From CAVTWD01 sp963738325 (GTDB lineage Bacteria > Actinomycetota > Acidimicrobiia > Acidimicrobiales > Ilumatobacteraceae), in contig CAVTWD010000018.1 of assembly GCA_963738325.1 (NCBI GenBank), positions 1-15,845 on the forward strand: 15,845 nt of DNA, given 5' to 3'. Position 1 is the stretch's first letter; the number at the start of each line of letters is the position of its first letter. Below are positions 1 to 5,596 of the stretch, piece by piece. The notes beneath the pieces are model-generated. The model had not been told where the DNA came from. It did no database searches and saw only the letters and a program-made list of their open reading frames with translations. Both the position numbers and the translations under genes were made by a program.

Positions 1-596
1 AACAGGCGCTGGCCACCCTCCACGACGCGACCCCGCTGTACCGCCGGGCACTGGACGCCGACGCCCGCGAGCTCCTGCGGCCCTACTTCCTGCTGACCGC
101 CAAGCCGGCGCTGGTGGTGGTCAACGTCGGCGAGGACGACCTCGACCGGGCCTACGACGTCGTGCGCCCGGTGGCCGAGGAGCTGGGGGATGCGGCCGAG
201 GTCCTCGGCATCTGCGTCCAGCTCGAGGCCGAGGCCGCCCGTCTCGACGCGTCCGAGCGCACCGAGCTGCTCGACGGCCTCGGGCTCGGCGAGGGTGCGC
301 TCCCTCGCCTGGTCCGCTCCGCGTACCACCTCCTCGGCCTGCGCACGTTCCTGACGACCGGCGACAAGGAGAGCCGGGCCTGGACCTTCCGGGCCGGCGC
401 CAAGGCACCCGAGTGCGCAGGGGTCATCCACAGCGACCTGCAGCGGGGGTTCATCCGCGCCGAAGTGATCCGCTGGGACCAGCTCCTCGACATCGGGTCG
501 TGGAACAAGGCCAAGGAGCTCGGGAAGCTGCGGGTCGAGGGCAAGGACTACGAGGTGGTCGACGGCGACGTCCTCGAGATCCGCTTCAACGTGTAG
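1..596 (+). CDS. ychF: Ribosome-binding ATPase YchF (C-terminal part, cut by window edge)
   Basis: The frame is open from base 3 to the TAG at 594-596, giving the last 197 residues. YchF is a cytosolic Obg-like P-loop ATPase that binds ribosomes and has a role in stress response. The piece contains the helical/A-domain end (LLTAKPALVVVNVGEDDLD; the KPxLxVxNV pattern is typical) followed by the C-terminal TGS-like domain, with the hallmark strings LRTFLTTGDKESRAWTFR, KAPECAGVIHSDLQRGFIRAEV and a final EVVDGDVLEIRFNV. The GTPase-like domain lies upstream of the window. The frame is intact. The next gene is about 380 bases downstream, so it ends its transcription unit. Family assignment is from conserved motifs and is secure. 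Confidence 0.95.
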   Translation, partial: QALATLHDATPLYRRALDADARELLRPYFLLTAKPALVVVNVGEDDLDRAYDVVRPVAEELGDAAEVLGICVQLEAEAARLDASERTELLDGLGLGEGALPRLVRSAYHLLGLRTFLTTGDKESRAWTFRAGAKAPECAGVIHSDLQRGFIRAEVIRWDQLLDIGSWNKAKELGKLRVEGKDYEVVDGDVLEIRFNV

Positions 597-678
597 TGGG
601 TTCGCTGACCGCCGAGTTCGCGACGACTGGCCCCTGACCTGGTCTTTCGGGTGCGCTTCCGTCCGTGCAGTCGTCGGA

Positions 679-708
679 GTCCGCGAGCATCGCGGACCTT
701 TCGCGGAC
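679..708 (+). terminator. Hairpin with a third arm copy downstream of ychF
   Basis: GTCCGCGA (679-686) and TCGCGGAC (690-697) form a perfect 8-bp stem with a GCA loop, 83 bases after the ychF stop. A second TCGCGGAC lies at 701-708, so the left arm could pair with either copy. There is no U-tract, so if it terminates it would be the U-less type reported in actinobacteria. The terminator role is an inference. Confidence 0.4.
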
Positions 709-954
709 CCGCGCATTTCATCTTGATCCCTCGTCGTGGTCGCGGCTACCCGACGGCGACGGTGGGCCGGCCGCACGATTCGCCCCCGGACGGCACCCCC
801 AGTTCGGGCAATGCAGGTCACCTCAGGCAAGGCCGGCCGACGTAGTGGGCTCAGCGGACGAAGTGCGGCCCAGATACTGAAGCACCGATGAGGAACGACA
901 CGACACGCGGGTCGTGGCCGTGCCGGCGAGCTCCTCGCGCTCTGCGCGCGCCCG

Positions 955-970
955 TGATGCAGTAGCATCA
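955..970 (+). promoter_or_regulatory. vapB1 operator palindrome overlapping a -10 box
   Basis: TGATGC (955-960), AGTA, GCATCA (965-970) is a perfect 6-bp inverted repeat. TAGCAT (963-968) fits the actinobacterial -10 pattern TANNNT and ends 7 nt before the GTG start at 976, the spacing expected for a leaderless mRNA. No Shine-Dalgarno precedes 976. VapB antitoxins usually repress their own operon by binding such palindromes. I saw no clear -35 box. Confidence 0.5.
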
Positions 971-975
971 GATGC

Positions 976-1215
976 GTGCGCACGACATTGACACTGGATG
1001 ACGACGTGCTCCTCGCAGTGAAGGAGCGGGCACGACGGGAGAACCGGACTGCAGGTGAGGTGCTGTCGGACCTAGCGCGCCAAGCGCTGACAGGCCCCCG
1101 CCGCCCGGCCACCCGCGAACGCGGAGGGCTCCACGGTTTCCACCCGCTGCCCCATCGAGGACCCCCCGTAACGAACACGCTCATCGACCAGCTCCGCGAG
1201 GAGGAACCCGAGTGA
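976..1215 (+). CDS. vapB1: VapB-type antitoxin, ribbon-helix-helix (first module)
   Basis: This 79-residue protein matches the antitoxin of mycobacterial-type VapBC pairs. The N-terminus MRTTLTLDDDVLLAVKERA is a ribbon-helix-helix DNA-binding fold: a beta strand, then helices through about residue 39 (GEVLSDLARQAL). The C-terminal tail has the toxin-binding pattern seen in this subfamily: GLHGFHPLPHRG, then VTNTLIDQLREEE. It starts at GTG 976, because the nearby ATG at 972 is in a frame that closes at once. Its TGA overlaps the vapC1 GTG by 4 bases (GTGA), indicating translational coupling. Expected role: neutralise VapC1 and repress the operon through the upstream palindrome. The gene is intact although its toxin is not. 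Confidence 0.85.
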   Translation: MRTTLTLDDDVLLAVKERARRENRTAGEVLSDLARQALTGPRRPATRERGGLHGFHPLPHRGPPVTNTLIDQLREEEPE

Positions 1216-1641
1216 GCCGCGCGCTGCTCGACGTCAACGTGCTGATCGCGCTCCTGGACAGTGACCACATCGAGCACGAGCTCGCCCGCGTGGATCGACA
1301 AGGAGGTCGGCTCCGGTTGGGCGTCGTGTGCGATCACGCAGAACGGGTTCGTCCGCGTGATCAGCCAGCCCCGCTACCCCAGTCCCGTCTCGCCCACGAC
1401 GGCCATCGACCTCCTGGATCAGGCCTGCACCGAACCACACCACGTCTTCTGGACCTGCGACACGAGCCTCCTCGACGAGAGCTCCATCGACCGCACCCAC
1501 CTCCACGGCCCGCGCCAGGTGACGGACGCCTACCTGCTAGCGCTGGCGACCCACCACGGCGGGCGTTTCGTTACCTTTGACCAATCGGTACCCGTCTCGG
1601 CGGTACACGCGGCCAGCCCAGCCAACCTGGTCACCTTGTAG
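1212..1641 (+). CDS. vapC1: VapC-type PIN-domain toxin, frameshifted
   Basis: Two frames together give a complete PIN-domain ribonuclease toxin of about 142 residues, the normal family length. The first frame encodes MSRALLDVNVLIALLDSDH with the first metal-binding Asp (D7). A +1 change near 1285-1292 leads into AWIDKEVGSGWASC and continues to the stop at 1639-1641. The C-terminal half keeps RQVTDAYLLALATHHGGRF and VTFDQ, with two more acidic positions. Where relatives usually read TENGFVRV, this protein has TQNGFVRV, so the acidic residue of that strand appears to be Gln. VapC toxins cleave RNA, often tRNA. As written, the frameshift removes most of the active site, so the gene is broken or carries a sequence error. 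Confidence 0.8.
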
Positions 1642-1709
1642 CAACACAGCCAGCTACGCGCCTCTGCCGTTCCAGGCGGTGGAGGATGGCCGAGTCCGGC
1701 GGATCACGG

Positions 1710-1745
1710 GCTCCTCGCGGACCCGCCCGCGGTCGTCCGAGGAGC
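1710..1745 (+). terminator. Hairpin downstream of vapC1
   Basis: GCTCCTCG (1710-1717) pairs perfectly with CGAGGAGC (1738-1745). A second short stem, GACC (1720-1723) with GGTC (1731-1734), can form inside it. It sits 68 bases after the vapC1 stop and before the second toxin-antitoxin promoter, so it may separate the two transcription units. There is no U-tract. Confidence 0.4.
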
Positions 1746-1822
1746 GGGGGCCACGGCGGACGCGGCCTCGTTCTCCGCGAAGCAGAACCCGTGTTTGGCC
1801 GGCTGACCACCCATCCAGCCGG

Positions 1823-1852
1823 TACACGTCTTGTACACGTTACGTGTATGTT
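1823..1852 (+). promoter_or_regulatory. vapB2 operator: three TACACGT elements and a -10 box
   Basis: TACACGT occurs at 1823-1829 and again at 1834-1840, 11 bp apart (about one helical turn). Its inverted copy ACGTGTA follows at 1842-1848, making a palindrome with 7-bp arms and a one-base centre (1834-1848). TATGTT (1847-1852) fits TANNNT and ends 6 nt before the ATG at 1859, suggesting a leaderless transcript. Repressor binding here would cover the -10 box, as expected for antitoxin autorepression. Confidence 0.55.
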
Positions 1853-1858
1853 GCGGGT

Positions 1859-2071
1859 ATGAGCAGGGTGCGCACGAACATCGAGATCGAAGACACCTAC
1901 GTCCGGGCGATCATGGACCGCTTCGGCGTCCACACGAAGACGGAGGCAGTTGACCTCGCGCTCCGACATCTCGCGGGTCAGCCCATGACCCGCGAGGAGG
2001 CGCTGGCGATGCGCGGAGCACACGCCATCGACAACCTCCCGAACGACGTGGCTCCGACGAGCGCGGCGTGA
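1859..2071 (+). CDS. vapB2: VapB-type antitoxin (second module)
   Basis: This 70-residue protein begins MSRVRTNIEIEDTYVRAIM, followed by FGVHTKTEAVDLALRHL and PMTREEALAMRG. That order (RTNIEIDD, helix, TKTEAVDLALR, LTREEAL) is the signature of the VapB_antitoxin / DUF2191-type family, different from the first module. The N-terminal half binds DNA and the C-terminal half wraps the toxin. The ATG at 1859 is chosen because the family starts a few residues before RTNIE and because of the well-placed -10 box. Longer upstream extensions of this frame read through non-coding DNA. The stop overlaps the toxin GTG by 4 bases. The gene is intact. Confidence 0.88.
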   Translation: MSRVRTNIEIEDTYVRAIMDRFGVHTKTEAVDLALRHLAGQPMTREEALAMRGAHAIDNLPNDVAPTSAA

Positions 2072-2478
2072 TCCTGGTCGACACGTCGGCGTGGGTGGAG
2101 TACGACCGAGCGACGGGAAGCTCCGTCGATCAACGCCTGACCCAGCTCATCACGGACGATGCCCAGGTCGCGGTCACGGAGCCAGTGGTGATGGAAGTGC
2201 TCGCCGGGGCTCGGAGCGATGAACGAGCGGCAGATCTCCGCCGGATGCTCGGCCGGTTCGAGCTCGTGCACTTCGACGCCGCGATCGACTTCGACGCGGC
2301 GACCCGCATCTACCGCGCATGCCGGCGCGTCGGCGTCACGCCAGGAGGAATGATCGACTGCATGATCGCCTCGGTGGCACACCGATCCGGAGCCGCGGTG
2401 CTTGCCCGGGACGCCGACCTCGCTCGGGTCGCGAAGGTCGTAGGAATCACGTTGGACCAAGCGTCACGGCCGGCTTGA
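2068..2478 (+). CDS. vapC2: VapC-type PIN-domain ribonuclease toxin (second module)
   Basis: This is an intact 136-residue PIN-domain protein. The four acidic residues expected for Mg2+-dependent RNase activity are all visible: D5 in MILVDTSAWVEY, E43 in TEPVVMEVLAG, D97 in GGMIDCMIAS and D115 in VLARDADLARVA. It starts at GTG 2068, overlapping the antitoxin stop (GTGA), so the two are translationally coupled. The family cleaves RNA to arrest growth when the antitoxin is degraded. With all catalytic positions and an intact partner, this module looks functional, unlike the one before it. Confidence 0.92.
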   Translation: MILVDTSAWVEYDRATGSSVDQRLTQLITDDAQVAVTEPVVMEVLAGARSDERAADLRRMLGRFELVHFDAAIDFDAATRIYRACRRVGVTPGGMIDCMIASVAHRSGAAVLARDADLARVAKVVGITLDQASRPA

Positions 2479-2872
2479 CGTCGGGTGAGCTCAGCGTCCG
2501 ACGGTCGGGTGGCCATCGTCGCTGCTGAGGGTCTTCCACCGCCATCCACGTGATCGAACTGGGCGAAGTCCTCTTCGACGGCACCCAGAATCTCGTTCTC
2601 CGCTGCGAGCCATGACCGCGGCAAGGCCGCTCGGGACGGAGTCGCGCTGCGTGCGGTCGCACTACGTCGCACCGGTCCTGCGTTGGCCTCCGCACTGACC
2701 TCCAACCAGCGAGGCCGGCGTCGGGCTGTCAACATGGGTCAGTGGCACCAGGCGGGCACGCGTGCTCGACGCGATCGGGCTGTGTTCCGACCAACCGAGG
2801 ACTTCGACCGACCCACGATCCGGGGCCCAGCTCGACTGCCCGCCCGCCGCGGGCACATGGCGGGGCGTCAGG
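2479..2872. other. Intergenic region between vapC2 and the lipoprotein gene
   Basis: Roughly 390 bases without a complete gene. The only recognisable content is a short minus-strand stretch (2532-2618) resembling the start of a DUF4125-type protein. The rest shows no consistent coding pattern. vapC2 and the lipoprotein gene converge here, so any terminators would lie in this interval; I saw no clear strong hairpin. Confidence 0.5.
2532..2618 (-). pseudogene. Possible remnant of a DUF4125-like N-terminus
   Basis: Minus-strand translation gives RSWLAAENEILGAVEEDF followed by AQFDHVDGGGR. This resembles the beginning of DUF4125 proteins as I recall them: a helix ending in an acidic/aromatic stretch, then VxNxGGRASCQDDWPTF. 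Just downstream, another frame gives SSDDGHPTV, a loose echo of the SCQDDWPTF part. Nothing after that is recognisable and no full frame exists. The match is from memory and short, so this could be coincidence. Confidence 0.25.
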
Positions 2873-3421
2873 TCAGTAGCCGTAGCCCGTCCCTCCGCCA
2901 GAGTTCGTGTCGGCGCCCGGCGTGCCGCTGGCGGTCGTCCCACCGGCGAGGATGGCGTGCCACGTGAAGTGCTGGCTGCCGAAGGCGTCGGAGAAGCCGT
3001 TGCCCTTGACCTGGCCGGGCGAGTCCTCGGCGAAGGTGTAGAGCGGCCGGCCGTCGGCCGTGACCTGCTTGGTGCCATCCGGACGATCGATCACGGCGAG
3101 CTGGGGCCCGCCGGCCGCGGCGGTCGGCGTGCCCGCGGCGGCGAGCGGCATCCAGAACGAGGTGCAGGCGCCGGTGCACAGGATCTGGCCGGTGGCCTCC
3201 TCGTCGGGGCTGTACAGCGCCCGGCCGGAGGAGTCGACCAGCACGGCCCCGACGCCGTCGACCTGCTGGACCGCGACGGTGCTGGCCGCTCCGCCCGCTG
3301 CCGGGCCGGACGATCCACCGGATCCACCGGATCCGCCGGATCCATTGGATCCGCTGGAGCCGCACACGGCCAGGATGGCTGTCGCGGCAGCGGTCGAGAG
3401 GAAGATGAGTGCTCGTCTCAT
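2873..3421 (-). CDS. Secreted lipoprotein with two Lipoprotein_15 repeats
   Basis: This 182-residue protein starts at ATG 3421, preceded by a strong Shine-Dalgarno AAGGAG (3436-3431, 9 nt spacing). Residues 1-19 form a signal peptide (MRRALIFLSTAAATAILAV) ending at Cys20, a slightly unusual lipobox (LAVC). A Gly/Ser linker follows (about 21-45). The body contains two copies of the secreted repeat of unknown function (Lipoprotein_15, PF03640 type): VLVDSSGRALYSPDEEATG with C-TGAC and FWMPL, then VTADGRPLYTFAEDSPGQV with HFTWHAI. The protein should be anchored outside the membrane; its biochemical role is unknown. It is divergent from an ECF sigma operon and may be a target of that sigma factor, which is inference from position. 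The frame is intact. Confidence 0.88.
   Translation of the reverse strand: MRRALIFLSTAAATAILAVCGSSGSNGSGGSGGSGGSSGPAAGGAASTVAVQQVDGVGAVLVDSSGRALYSPDEEATGQILCTGACTSFWMPLAAAGTPTAAAGGPQLAVIDRPDGTKQVTADGRPLYTFAEDSPGQVKGNGFSDAFGSQHFTWHAILAGGTTASGTPGADTNSGGGTGYGY
3320..3355 (-). repeat. 9-bp tandem repeats encoding the Gly/Ser linker
   Basis: Four GGATCC hexamers start exactly 9 bp apart at 3320, 3329, 3338 and 3347. The units are GGATCC followed by ACC, GCC, ATT or GCT, and on the minus strand they encode the GSG-type linker after the lipid-attachment Cys. The period of three codons keeps any expansion or contraction in frame. Confidence 0.85.
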
Positions 3422-3577
3422 GGGGGGTGTCTCCTTCTTGTCGGGTCGTGAGCCGCTGCTACCAGCGTGTCGGCGGGCCAGTCGGCAGTCGACGTTCATG
3501 ACCGGTAGTACTGGACGTCGTTGCCGTTCGGATTCCTGCGCAGAGAACCGCGGCCGTCCACACCAGTACACAAGGAC
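3422..3577. promoter_or_regulatory. Divergent promoter region, lipoprotein / ECF sigma operon
   Basis: Both flanking genes must start transcription here. A near-palindrome CCGGTAGTACTGG lies at 3502-3514, and its GTACTGG arm (3508-3514) recurs inverted as CCAGTAC at 3563-3569, just before the sigma gene start. These may be a regulator site. I found no convincing ECF -35/-10 pair with standard spacing. Confidence 0.35.
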
Positions 3578-4138
3578 ATGTGGAGCGCGTCGGATGAGGC
3601 ACTCGTCGCCGGCCTCGGAGCCGGAGACACCGACGCGGCGCTGGTGTTCATCCGCCGGTTCCAGAGCCGTGTCTTCGGGCTGGCACTGTCGATCGTGCGG
3701 GACCACTCCGCCGCGGAGGAAGTGGCACAAGACACATTCCTGCGGGCGTGGCGCTACTCGGCGAGCTACGACCCCCGTCGTGGGTCGGCGACGGCGTGGC
3801 TCCTCGCGATCGCGCGGAACGTCGCTCTCGACTACGTGAGGGCCAAGGGACGCCGGCCGGATCAGCCCGCACTCGATCCCTTCGAGCCCGTCGAGCTCTT
3901 CGGCGACCTCGCGGCGGAGAGCGAACCCACCAGCGCGCGCGAGGACCTGGCCGCGGTGGCCGGCGCCGTGCGGGCGCTGCCGCCGGACCAGCGCGAAACG
4001 CTGATGGCGGCGGCCTACTACGGCCTGTCGGCCAGGGAGATCAGCGAGTCGTGGGACGTACCGATCGGAACGGTCAAGACCCGTCTTCGGCTGGCGCTCC
4101 ACAAGCTGCGTGACGAGCTCACAGGAGTGCCGCGATGA
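3578..4138 (+). CDS. ECF-family RNA polymerase sigma factor
   Basis: The protein has 186 residues from ATG 3578. Region 2 (about residues 20-90) includes AEEVAQDTFLRAWRY, the helix used for core binding and -10 recognition, and TAWLLAIARNVALDYVRAK. Region 4 (about 130-182) has ALPPDQRETLMAAAYYGLS, then EISESWDVPIGTVKTRL and RLALHKLRDEL, the -35-reading helix-turn-helix. There is no domain between them, as in ECF sigmas. The start is uncertain: AAGGA at 3572-3576 is too close to ATG 3578, and a TTG at 3521 would add 19 residues; relatives begin shortly before the DEALVAGL-like helix, which favours 3578. It overlaps the anti-sigma gene by 4 bases (ATGA). It resembles the SigK/RskA type in layout. 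Confidence 0.92.
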   Translation: MWSASDEALVAGLGAGDTDAALVFIRRFQSRVFGLALSIVRDHSAAEEVAQDTFLRAWRYSASYDPRRGSATAWLLAIARNVALDYVRAKGRRPDQPALDPFEPVELFGDLAAESEPTSAREDLAAVAGAVRALPPDQRETLMAAAYYGLSAREISESWDVPIGTVKTRLRLALHKLRDELTGVPR

Positions 4139-4824
4139 CACGCATGGATTGCCCACAGCTGGCGGAGGCCGCGCCGGAGCTCGCGCTGGGCATCCTGCCT
4201 GGCGACGAGCGCGCCGCCGCTCTCGCCCACCTCGACGATTGCCCGGGCTGCCAGCAGCACGTCAGCTCGCTCGCCGGTCTGACGGACGAGCTTCTGCTCC
4301 TCGCCCCGCGGGCCGAGCCGCCCGCTGGGTTCGAGCGGCGCGTGCTGGCGTCGCTGGGCAACCGCCCGACGGACGTCCGATCGTTGGCCGCCAAGCGGCG
4401 GCGCACGCGGGCCTCGGTCGCAGCGCTGGCGCTCGCGGCGTGCATCGCCGTCGCCCTCCTGGTGCGATGGAACGGCACGTCGGCACCGCCGACGCTCGCC
4501 GCCGCGCCGATGCGGACCGACAGCGGCGCCGTGGTCGGGCAGGTCTTCGTGCACCGCCAGCGACCCGCCGTCCTGTTCATGTCGCTCCCCGGCTGGGCCG
4601 ATCAGGTGACGTCGTACGGTCACCCTGGCGACACCTACGGGTTGCGGATCGAACGTCGCGACGCGCCGGCGCGCGTCGTGCCGGTTGCCATGGGCGCCGA
4701 TGCCTCATGGGCCACGACCCTCGACTTCGATGCCAACTCGATCACCAGCGTCGCCATGGTCGACAGCCAGGGTCGTGTGTGGTGTCGAGCGCAGCTCGGC
4801 CCGCTCGACGGCGGAAGCGCATGA
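4135..4824 (+). CDS. Zinc-finger anti-sigma factor, single-pass membrane protein (RskA-like)
   Basis: This 229-residue protein is coupled to the sigma gene by an ATGA overlap. The cytoplasmic N-terminus carries the zinc-binding anti-sigma motif: H32-L-D-D-C36-P-G-C39. A basic stretch KRRRTR (87-92) precedes one transmembrane segment (about 94-110, SVAALALAACIAVALLV). The outer part (about 111-229) is an RskA-type C-terminal domain, ending with a region containing SWATTLDFDANSITSVAMV. It should hold the sigma factor inactive at the membrane until an outside signal, probably regulated proteolysis, frees it. The signal is not evident from sequence. The frame is intact. Confidence 0.9.
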   Translation: MTRMDCPQLAEAAPELALGILPGDERAAALAHLDDCPGCQQHVSSLAGLTDELLLLAPRAEPPAGFERRVLASLGNRPTDVRSLAAKRRRTRASVAALALAACIAVALLVRWNGTSAPPTLAAAPMRTDSGAVVGQVFVHRQRPAVLFMSLPGWADQVTSYGHPGDTYGLRIERRDAPARVVPVAMGADASWATTLDFDANSITSVAMVDSQGRVWCRAQLGPLDGGSA

Positions 4825-4894
4825 CCGACCGGCGCTCCCGCCCGCGAATCACGCGTGGATGCTGCCGGTGATCGGGAGTACGTTGGCCGGCGGT

Positions 4895-4908
4895 GGGCCG
4901 CACGGCCC
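4895..4908 (+). terminator. Short GC-rich hairpin after the anti-sigma gene
   Basis: GGGCCG (4895-4900) and CGGCCC (4903-4908) form a perfect 6-bp stem with a 2-base loop, 70 bases after the anti-sigma stop and before the OsmC gene. It has no U-tract, and in such GC-rich DNA short stems arise easily. Confidence 0.25.
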
Positions 4909-4998
4909 GGCGCGAGCGCAACGGCCCCGAGCTCGACCGCTCGTGTCGGCACGACCGCATCGGCTCATCGTCCCGCAGCAGGAAGCAGGAGGGGTCAG

Positions 4999-5559
4999 AT
5001 GACCATGACGGATCAGCCCGTTGACAACGGGGTCAACGTCGCCGCGCTGCTCGAGGCACACGAAGCGCTCGGTGCCGCGCCAGAGGCGGCCCAGTTCCAG
5101 TGGCGCGCCACGTGCGAGTGGGTGAACGGCACGCACAGCCACTCCAGCGTCGAGGGCTTCTTCGGCCTCGGCGAGGAGCAGTCGCACCGGACGCAGTTCG
5201 AGTACGACGCCGACCACCCGGAGCTGTTCGCATCCGAGGACAACGGCGCGACGCCGATCGAGTTCGTGCTCGTCGGCCTGGCGAGCTGCCTCACCGCCGG
5301 CATCGCCGCGGTGGCCCAGAACCGCGAGATCCAGCTGCGTTCGGTGAAGGCGACGCTCGAGGGCGCCATGGACGTGCAGGGCATCCTCGGCGTCGATCCC
5401 GAGGTGCGCAACGGGTTCAGCGAAATCAAGGTCCACTTCGACATCGACGCCGACGCCACGCCGGAGCAGATCGAGGCCCTGGTGGCCCAGTCGCAGAAGC
5501 GCTCGGCGGTGTTCGACGCGGTCACCAACCCGACGAACGTCACCGTCGAGGTCAACTGA
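4999..5559 (+). CDS. OsmC family protein
   Basis: The protein has 186 residues from ATG 4999, with Shine-Dalgarno AGGAGG at 4987-4992 (6 nt spacing). OsmC/Ohr proteins are small cytosolic thiol peroxidases or related stress proteins. Family marks are HRTQFEYDADHPEL, GATPIEFVLVGLASCLTAG (Cys97 at the start of the central helix, the usual peroxidatic position) and RSAVFDAVTNPTNVTVEV at the end. Where classical OsmC has a second reactive Cys before the C-terminal strand, this protein has Ser169 (KRS-AVFD). Cys39, in WRATCEWVNGTHS, is the other notable thiol. Members with this pattern are common in actinobacteria, and their activity is less certain than that of OsmC itself. The oxidoreductase gene follows after 37 bases, suggesting an operon. 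The frame is intact. Confidence 0.9.
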   Translation: MTMTDQPVDNGVNVAALLEAHEALGAAPEAAQFQWRATCEWVNGTHSHSSVEGFFGLGEEQSHRTQFEYDADHPELFASEDNGATPIEFVLVGLASCLTAGIAAVAQNREIQLRSVKATLEGAMDVQGILGVDPEVRNGFSEIKVHFDIDADATPEQIEALVAQSQKRSAVFDAVTNPTNVTVEVN

Positions 5560-5596
5560 CCCCGGGGATTGCCCATCCCGAAGTCGACGTGACGAC

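Larger units (their letters stand above)
597..975. other. Intergenic region between ychF and vapB1
   Basis: No convincing gene is visible. Short open frames exist but their codon use is irregular and no family motif appears. The region holds a hairpin with an extra arm copy (679-708) near its start and the vapB1 operator/promoter at its end (955-970). Confidence 0.6.

Noticed and set aside
665..880. 71-residue plus-strand frame between ychF and vapB1
   Set aside because: Mixed third-position use, no ribosome-binding site and no recognisable motif; it overlaps the hairpin.
955..2478. Toxin-antitoxin pairs as signs of a nearby integron, phage or plasmid
   Set aside because: No integrase, transposase, attachment site or replication gene is visible in the window.
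3437..3577. GGAAT...CGTC on the minus strand as an ECF promoter for the lipoprotein
   Set aside because: The gap between the two elements is about 14 bases, shorter than typical for ECF promoters, and no second copy supports it.
2873..4156. A 427-codon frame extending the lipoprotein upstream
   Set aside because: The extension is antisense to the ECF sigma gene. The signal peptide and strong ribosome-binding site place the start at 3421.
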